Of a stretch of DNA of 64,000 nucleotides, positions 57,329-64,000 are shown one piece after another. Below the pieces are notes generated by a model. It worked only from the letters and a program-made list of their open reading frames with translations. It was not told the origin of the DNA and made no database searches. How positions within the stretch are numbered: the stretch's first letter is position 1; every line of letters begins with the position of its first letter. The position numbers were made by a program, and so were the translations under genes. Origin of the DNA: Acarospora socialis (Eukaryota; Ascomycota; Lecanoromycetes; Acarosporales; Acarosporaceae); contig JAMYGW020000009.1 of NCBI GenBank assembly GCA_025617375.2, forward strand, positions 62,001 through 126,000, written 5' to 3'.

Positions 57329-59173
57329 ATGAACCCACCACCGCCTCCTCCTCCACCCCATGGCAGCAGTGCTGGCGGCAAGGCTTCCGGCCTGCCACCA
57401 GGGAACTACGACATCTTCATCATCCCACCTCATTCTGCCGGCTCCGGCTTCCTCTACCTTCCTTCGCTCCAACCACATCGTAACAGCTTCTTGGCTGGTG
57501 TGGGCTGCACTCTCTTCGCGGTGGCTATCTGGTCAATAGTGGCGCCGATCTTCAGAGATTGGTTTGCAACCATCATGGCAACGGGTGGGATGGGAGTGGT
57601 GATGTTAATGGTCGGAGTCGGAGTTGCAGGATGGGCGTGGGGAAAGACGCAAATGGAGACGGGCGGGCCCGGAGAAGGCAGTACGGGGAGTCAGCATGGG
57701 AGTGGACACACGACAGGTGGCACGGGCAGTCAACACCCGGGTGGAAGTGCTGCAGGTGGTCCGCCTCCAGGATCGATGCCCGGAGGAGCAGGAGGTCCAA
57801 TGCCTAGCGGAGCCGGAGCACGTGCCCCACCCAAACCCTCATGGCATAGAGCAAACAGCGGTCCAACTGGCGGAGCATCGGGGAGTGGCAATGCAAGAGG
57901 TGGCTGGGAGAAGGCCAGGGCGGAAACAAAGAAGAAGGAGGAGGAACGGAAGAGAAGTGAGGAGCTACGTAAGAAGAGAGAAGAGGAAGAAATGGAAAGG
58001 GCCCGGCAAAGGGAGAGAGAAACGCAAGAGAGGTTAGCACGAGAGGAGGAACTCCGGCAATGGCAAGCCCGCGCCAAGGAAGCTGAAGAGAAGGAAGCTC
58101 GACGAAGGGAAGCTGAAGCACAAGAAGCGAGGGAAAGGGAAGCTAAAGAAAAGGAAGCCAAGGAGAAAGAAGCTCAGGAGAAAGAGGCTCGTGAGAAAGA
58201 GGCTCGAGAGAAAGAAGCCCGTGAGAAGGAAGCGAGAGAAAAGGACGCTCGAGAAAGAGAAGCTCGGGAAAAGAGAGTCAGGGAATACCGAGAGAGAATT
58301 CAACAGAAGAACAAGGAACGAGCAGCCACTTCACCCATCAAGAAACACCAACAGCCTACTGCTAGTACGGCGGCTGACGAGGCATCCTCCTACTCTTACC
58401 GACCATACGACAAGTTGAAACGCCCTGTACATAAAGCCAATTCAGCTTCGTCCATGTGTTCCGAATCATCCTACGCCGCCTCTCAGTCCACATCTCGAAC
58501 GACACCGCCACCGTCACATCGAGGACCTTACCACACCAAGGATCCCGACAAGATCGTCATCAAAGCCGTCTACTCCTTCAACAACACCTTCCCCAAGCTC
58601 CCCATCGCGCAACTCGTCTCGGGCGTCGGGACGGTGACGGACGGACTGATCCTGCGCATCACGACCGAAGGCCTCTTCATCGACGACGACGTCCGGGGCG
58701 TGCCGCAGCGCGAATGGGATATCAAAGCATGGACGTTGAAACTCGTCGAGGTACGGTGTCCCCCATGCGGAGCGAGTTCTGGCTCCACTTCTGCATCTGC
58801 TCGCACCCCCACGCGTCCCAGTCTTTTTGGTGGTGGCGGCGGCAAAACGTCGACCAAGATGCCGACCAGCGACGAGTCCGATGCCTTCCTTGACACTCTG
58901 CTGCGTGTTTGCAAGTCCAAGTGCAGTGGCGGACCTAACGCGGCTTTTGCACCCTCACAGACCGGCGATCGGATGGGCTTGCATGTCCTGCGGGCAAGCA
59001 TCAGAGACCAGGAGGGCAAACGGTATGTCTTCGTCTTGCAGGAAACTGAGGGCTGGAAGGTGGCGGTTGGCTTGCAGAGGTTGCGGAGAGGGACTCAAGT
59101 CAGAGCTCTGGGTGTCAGTGGAATGGCGGCGAATGAGACAAAATCCCTCTTGGAGGGTTTGGGGTGGGGGTAG
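57329..59173 (+). CDS. Membrane protein with Glu/Arg coiled coil and conserved C-terminal domain, function unknown
   Basis: One exon, 614 aa. After MN and eight Pro come GNYDIFIIPPHSAGSGFLYL and two membrane segments (roughly residues 52-75 and 83-110). Then follows a Gly/Ser/Pro-rich linker, a Lys/Glu/Arg/Ala coiled coil of about 150 residues ending in near-perfect five-residue repeats, and a Ser-rich stretch. The last 190 residues look folded (DPDKIVIKAVYSFNNTFPKL, VGTVTDGLILRITTEGLFID, VPQREWDIKAWTLKLVE, LHVLRASIRDQEGKRYVFVL). I recall this architecture only as an unnamed conserved fungal family. A membrane anchor plus long stalk plus globular head suggests a tether or scaffold, which is inference. 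An intron beginning at GTACGG near 58752 is possible but not needed. Confidence 0.82.
   Translation: MNPPPPPPPPHGSSAGGKASGLPPGNYDIFIIPPHSAGSGFLYLPSLQPHRNSFLAGVGCTLFAVAIWSIVAPIFRDWFATIMATGGMGVVMLMVGVGVAGWAWGKTQMETGGPGEGSTGSQHGSGHTTGGTGSQHPGGSAAGGPPPGSMPGGAGGPMPSGAGARAPPKPSWHRANSGPTGGASGSGNARGGWEKARAETKKKEEERKRSEELRKKREEEEMERARQRERETQERLAREEELRQWQARAKEAEEKEARRREAEAQEAREREAKEKEAKEKEAQEKEAREKEAREKEAREKEAREKDAREREAREKRVREYRERIQQKNKERAATSPIKKHQQPTASTAADEASSYSYRPYDKLKRPVHKANSASSMCSESSYAASQSTSRTTPPPSHRGPYHTKDPDKIVIKAVYSFNNTFPKLPIAQLVSGVGTVTDGLILRITTEGLFIDDDVRGVPQREWDIKAWTLKLVEVRCPPCGASSGSTSASARTPTRPSLFGGGGGKTSTKMPTSDESDAFLDTLLRVCKSKCSGGPNAAFAPSQTGDRMGLHVLRASIRDQEGKRYVFVLQETEGWKVAVGLQRLRRGTQVRALGVSGMAANETKSLLEGLGWG
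58138..58276 (+). repeat. 15-bp coding tandem repeat (EKEAR units)
   Basis: About nine copies of a 15-base unit coding for E-K-E-A-R/K inside the coiled coil of the 614-aa protein. Copies differ mainly at third codon positions, so the protein repeat is kept while the DNA has drifted. Charge alternation would suit a single long alpha-helix. Confidence 0.8.
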
Positions 59174-60595
59174 AAGTTATGTTGTTGTTGGTAAGTAAGG
59201 CAAGGGGGTTGGGATGTGGAATGTTGGCACGCCACGCTTTCGGATCAAAGAGTTGAATCTTGCATACATTAGCATCATCAGCGAGGGAGTTTCACCTTTA
59301 GTTAGTCGATACCTCACAAGCACAGGCGATTCTACAGAGACTCTCATTCCGTGCTCACATGTTTCCTAGCGCACCGCCTTGGTCGAATCCAACATCCTCA
59401 CCTGTCCGACACCCATCTTGCCCCACCCGCCCCGTCCTGTAACACATCTCACATACGCATCACCAACCCTCCTCTCCCACACCCATCTCAAACCCAGTAC
59501 GAGTACGGCGTCACCCCCAACCCAACCCAACCAGCACCCAAAGACCCTCTCCTCTCCACCAAACCACCTATCAATACACCTCACCACCCACCACCCACAT
59601 ATATATCTCTCACATACCCACCCCACACAACCCAACCCCAACCGGTAAAAGCCCAACCACCTCAACCAAACCCAGCACCAACACCTGCATACCCACCTAA
59701 CTTAGTCTACTTACGACAGAACAGAAGGAACGAGCGTGTTCAACGCTAGACATAGCAATCGACTCGTTGCCCCAATAACGGAATGTGCTGCGATACCACG
59801 ACCGGAGAGGTCAGAGCCCCAACGGGGAGGTAGAAGGAGGTGAAGACTTCCCGAGACCATGCCAGTGGCTCTGTTCTGCCAAAGGGGATTGAAGAGAAGG
59901 CAGATTGCACTCTCGACGGCCGCGTCGAGACAGTCGCGCGAGGCGTGTGTGCTCGGGCGGACGGACGGCTGGCTGGCTGGTTGGCTGGCTGGCTGGCTGG
60001 CTGGCTGGCTGTAGGGGGCCTGTGTTTATCATGTACAAGTTAATGTTCATTTTCAGCGACAGAAGCAGCTGCGACGTGCTGAGAGAGGGTTTCTGTCGGG
60101 TTGAAGGAATGTTTTGTATGTGGTTGGTTGGTTGGAGAGGTAAGGGAAACACATGGACAGATAGATGTCCGACTGTGGACGATGCAGGTTATGTTTAGGT
60201 TAGGTTTCCCAATTCAGACCGTGTTCAAAGATCGACCGTGGAAGATTTTTTCTCTTCTCAGAAACACTCGACATGCTAGCCCCAACGTGACGTTACGGTA
60301 CGATACTCTGACCTCGACTGATGACCGAGTGGTCATTCAAGTGCACGAGACGCCTGCAATGACCACCATGTTCGTGCGGTGCGGAAATCTAGTGGAAACG
60401 AGATGGAACAGAACAGAACAGAGGAAGGGTAATAGGAGGGAGTCTGATGAGATGCCGCCCGACGACCACACAACGGCAACGACGACGACACGAGATGACG
60501 AGCGAACGACCTCCACACGGAAAAGGTATCCCCAAGGCGCATCCATTCTCTCCTTCCTCAAGTCGATCCACCGCCCTGACGACCATTCTCACCAC
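59174..60595. other. Spacer with simple sequence between convergent genes
   Basis: About 1.4 kb. 59,400-59,700 is very C/A rich on the plus strand (ACCCAACCC-, CCACCCACC-like) with few G. A GGCT microsatellite lies at 59959-60011. Large plus-strand frames at 60101-61042 overlap the DnaJ gene antisense and are shadows of it. Confidence 0.55.
59959..60011. repeat. Tetranucleotide microsatellite (GGCT)n
   Basis: About twelve near-perfect copies of GGCT, opening with two GGAC copies and broken once by a GGTT copy. A simple-sequence locus, likely length-variable between strains. Confidence 0.9.
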
Positions 60596-62904
60596 CTAGA
60601 ACGAAAACCCCGACGGAAACCCTCCCGGCGCTCTACCCCGCGACCCACCGCCCATGCCCGCCGCACCGAACGGACTGCCGCCGCCTCCTCCACCAGTCGA
60701 GAAGCGGAAACCACCGCCGCCACCACCGCCCATCATGTTGAAGAGCATTTCCGGGTCGATGCTGACGCCGCCGCCGCCGCCCATGGGGAAGCCGCCCATG
60801 CCGCCACCCATGTTGGCGAACATGTCGGATGGGTCGATCAGGTCTTCGCCGGAGTCGTAGCGTTGGCGTTTTCTGTTGGGGGCCGGTTGTGGTCAGTATG
60901 CATAGATCTAAGGAGACAGTCGGGGAAAGGGGAGAGGGTGTGGGAAAGGACGGACTGTGAATCATTCAACGTCTCATACGCCTCTCCGATCTCCTTGAAC
61001 TTCTCCGCGGCTTCTTCGTTGTCGGGGTTCTTGTCCGGGTGATGGACGATGGCGAGTTTGCGGTACGCTTTTTTGATGTCGTTGTCCGTCGCGTCTTTCT
61101 CCACGCCTAGGATCTTGTAGTAGTCTTTTCGCTTGCTCTTCTTCAACTCCAGCTCGGCGTTTCGAACGTCCTTTTGGATGCCGGGTTCCGAGGGGTTGGA
61201 TTCGGCAATGGCTTTGTATTCTCGTACGGCCTCGTCCCAGTCGCCAGACTCGCCGAGCGCTTTCGCTTTGGTTTTGCGCGCTTTGACGTATGTTGGGTCG
61301 AGCTCAAGCGCACGGGTGCAGTCTGCGATGGCGGCTTTGTAATCTTTCAGCTGTTTGATTGTAGGGTGTTAGCTTTTCCTTTGACATTTCATCGAACGAA
61401 AAAGTACTAACCCGTATTAAAGCCATGGCCCTATTCTGCAAAATTTTCGAATTTGTCCCCTTGTTCTGCGGATCCACCTCTAAAGCCTGCGAGTACATGT
61501 CTACTGCTTCTTGATATCTTCCCGCCTTGAACCCCTTGTTGCCCTCTTCCTTCATCCGATCCAATTTTTGCACCATCCTCAGGTACTTGACTGCATCCTT
61601 AAAATCCGGATCGCAGTTCAATGCCTGCCGGAAATGCTGAATCGCCTTCTCGTTATCGCCTTGTGCGTACAGCGCTCTTCCCCGCAGCACCAAAGCTTCT
61701 GGATCCTGGTTGTTATTCCGTAATAACGACATCGCCACATTCTGAGCGTCACCTAATGCATTAATATTTCCCATCTTCAGATACCCCTCACCCCGCATGA
61801 GCTTCCATTTCCGTGGTCTGTCTACCCCTGTTCCTAGCCCTTTGTCGGCCTGATCCAGGGCATGCATCGCCATTGAGCCGGTCGTGCCCTCTCTTAACGT
61901 GTCTTCGGCCTGCTTGATGTGCGTTTGCATCATGACGGCAGGCGCCTTGTCCTTTGCCGATACGGGAGGTGTTATTTGCGAGTAGATGTCGAGCGCTTCG
62001 GACGGTCGGCCGAGGTTGGTATATATCCGTGCTAACCGGTGGAGGATTTTCGAGTTGTTCGGTTCAAGTTCGTTGGCGAGTTTGGCATCTTCAAGAGCTT
62101 CATTGTATCGATTGGCTGAAATCAAGGCTGCCGAGCGATTTGATAGATAGGTGGATGATCGTGGATCGGCTTCGATAGCTATTGAAGTTACCACGCATTA
62201 GCCCTCATTGCCACCAAAGCTGCCATAACAAAGCTTCCGTGGTGTAGAGAGTTATTCCAACCTTTGGTATACTCCTTGATAGCCTTGTCATAATCCTTCG
62301 CCTTGAAGAATTTATTCCCTGCAGCCTTGCACGCTTCCGCATCAACAGTCGGCTTCGGGGGAGGCGGAGGTTGAGGCTGAGGCTGAAGCTGAGGCTGTGG
62401 TGGCGGACTGGTAGGAACCTTGTGAGGAGGAGGAATCGGACTGCCATCATCGTTCAGACCATTAACACCATTGACCCCGTTGGCGCCTGAGACAGGGACC
62501 GGAGACATAGCTGGTGGAGGGCTGGAGGGAAGTGAGGATGCCGGGCCTTCCTCATCCTGGTCCATTTCCATGGGAGTCGGAGGATCACTCATGGCGGAGA
62601 GAGCCGACAGTCTCCGCAGTTCGTGAGGTGGGAGGTTGAGCGGGTGGGAAGAGCGGTCGTAAGTGTAGCGGGCAGAATTGGAGGAGGAGGGCTTAGAGTA
62701 ACTCCGACTGGAACTGGAACGTGGGGAAGCCGGTCTGGACGAATCTTTGTCTCTCGTGGATTTGGTCGGTGACTTTTTGGTGGGTGATGGAGGTGGAGAG
62801 TCGAAGGTGTTGCTGCCTGCAAGGTCTTCCTTGTCGTTGCTAGTGTTAGGTTGGTCTTTCTTCTTCTTCGCGGAGGGTCTGGTGAAAAGGCTCGGAAGAA
62901 CCAT
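60596..62904 (-). CDS. TPR-DnaJ co-chaperone (DNAJC7/TPR2-like)
   Basis: Hsp70/Hsp90 co-chaperone. Four exons (62262-62904, 61412-62178, 60956-61350, 60596-60872) join in frame to 693 aa. A disordered N-terminal third, rich in Ser and Pro with a [14 protein letters not shown] run, precedes a TPR array ([40 protein letters not shown], then [20 protein letters not shown] and further units). The J domain follows ([23 protein letters not shown] in [10 protein letters not shown]). The C terminus is Gly/Met/Phe rich ([29 protein letters not shown]). Seven-to-nine TPR motifs plus a late J domain is the DNAJC7 layout. The ATG at 62904 begins [10 protein letters not shown]; there is no ATG further upstream in frame. 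The Gly-rich tail is longer than in animal DNAJC7 and resembles class B J-protein linkers. Confidence 0.93.
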
Positions 62905-64000
62905 TAGAGTCGATCGATGCTTCGCGAACCTTTTTTCTGACTGTGGTGCACTGCGGCTGCGGAACAATGATTCTGTTGCTTAATCAGTCGGACCAAACTT
63001 TGTTGCACACACGGCGTCCGTTGGTCTCTGTTACTGAATTACACACAACTTTCCAAACCATGTGGTTGTGATGATAATATTCCATTCACTTTTCTTTGGT
63101 TTCTCGGCCTTCTCCCTAGTGACAGTGCTAGACTGGGGTGTCTGACTGATTTGCCTGTCAATTTGCTGCGTTTCTCGAACCTTCCAGCCGTGATCGCTCT
63201 GACTGGGTGAACGGCCCTGCAATGAACGGACATCAACAAACAAAACTATGCACGACAATCCAATATGACAGGACCGTTAATAATGGGTTGCATTCGCACT
63301 TGGTTCTTTCAACGACCAATCTATGGATTGGCCGGTGATTGACCACATTCATGCCCATAGCAAATCAATCCACTTGTTCATACAGTACTTGGACCCTGCA
63401 CATGAGGGTCAGCCTTATGGTGAACCCTGAAGGACAATGCACCCTTGCCAGAGCCGCCGTGGAAGATCATGGGTATGACAAAGCTCTCTCCAGATTATTA
63501 CAAGTCGAAGTCGCAGAGCGACAATCATTCAGTAACTCTGCCTTTACCGATCAGAAGGATTGCTTAGTTGGTTCTGCCTATGAAGGCTTCTCAGTAGAGC
63601 ACTCGACTCGGCGACTTGAAAGGTAGGGAAAGCCGTCTCGAGTGGAAGGAGAGACTACAGCAACCAGGACACCGTGGCATTAAAAGGTGAGCAAGGGGTA
63701 AGAGAAGCTCTTTCGAGTCTAACCACCACAAACTTCTAAGCTACACGGCCGAGCCAGCAATCACAGTCTCTTTGCCAGACCCCGCAGTCCCGTTGCCAGA
63801 CCACTAAGCCCTGACACCAGGACCAGTCACAGAACTACGTGTAAGCTCTGGTCCGCTCCTTCCTTCTCACACTGAAAAGCCGAATCGGGAATCGTTGTGA
63901 TCGTGAAGGAAGTCACACGAAGACCGGAGAAAAAAAGACGAAAGATGACAGAACTTCCACGAAGTCAGTCCACCCTACGTGAGACTTCTACTAGTTTGTT
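62905..64000. other. Right window edge, no gene recognised
   Basis: The first few hundred bases are the promoter of the DnaJ-TPR gene. I see no coding region supported by family features up to the end; a gene starting beyond 64,000 could have its promoter here. Confidence 0.5.

Noticed and set aside
59351-59749. Pro/Thr-rich plus-strand frame
   Set aside because: Follows from the C/A-rich simple sequence; no conserved element and no promoter sign.
60101-61042. 313-codon plus-strand frame opposite the DnaJ-TPR gene
   Set aside because: Antisense shadow of the J-domain and Gly-rich exons; Arg/Thr/Ala-rich with no signature.

Overview
The window looks like nuclear DNA of a filamentous ascomycete (Pezizomycotina; possibly Dothideomycetes, but that rank is a guess from family make-up). 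Most genes are split by short GT-AG introns of about 45-130 nt. They belong to typical ascomycete families: GH3 beta-glucosidase, cytochrome P450, Zn2Cys6 regulator, ERG24, Mrl1-like sorting receptor, STAND/NACHT receptor, KRI1 and the ADP/ATP carrier. Spacers are long, and I saw no CRISPR array, rRNA, convincing tRNA or intact transposon. Exon joins were worked out by hand; for most spliced models the exon lengths add up to an exact multiple of three.

Layout. 1-16 kb, all on the minus strand: secreted GH3 beta-glucosidase, small multi-pass membrane protein, P450, (6-4)-photolyase/cryptochrome, DUF3074-type coiled-coil protein. 17-25 kb: a 348-aa protein of unknown function, then sterol C14-reductase ERG24 divergent from an Mrl1-like receptor gene. 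26-29 kb: a 1053-aa Zn2Cys6 transcription factor. 31-34 kb: an RBR E3 ubiquitin ligase with a probable acylated N terminus, facing the broken relic of an HNH nuclease gene. 35-42 kb: a SIP3/LAM-type BAR-PH-VASt protein divergent from KRI1. 42.6-46.2 kb: an intact NLR-like STAND receptor gene flanked by gene-poor DNA. 47.8-53 kb: ADP/ATP carrier, a proline-rich protein, and a zinc-type alcohol dehydrogenase with a reading-frame break. 53-64 kb: a diverged direct repeat, a Dal5-type MFS transporter, a membrane protein with a KEARE coiled coil, and a TPR-DnaJ co-chaperone with a Gly-rich tail.

There is no obvious gene cluster. Thematic links are two sterol genes (ERG24 makes a sterol intermediate; SIP3/LAM proteins move sterol at membrane contacts) and two genes of proteostasis (RBR ligase, TPR-J co-chaperone). 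The parts most worth a second look are the STAND receptor, the decayed HNH gene, the RBR ligase start, a splice junction in the SIP3 gene that makes a stop codon, and the frame break in the dehydrogenase.
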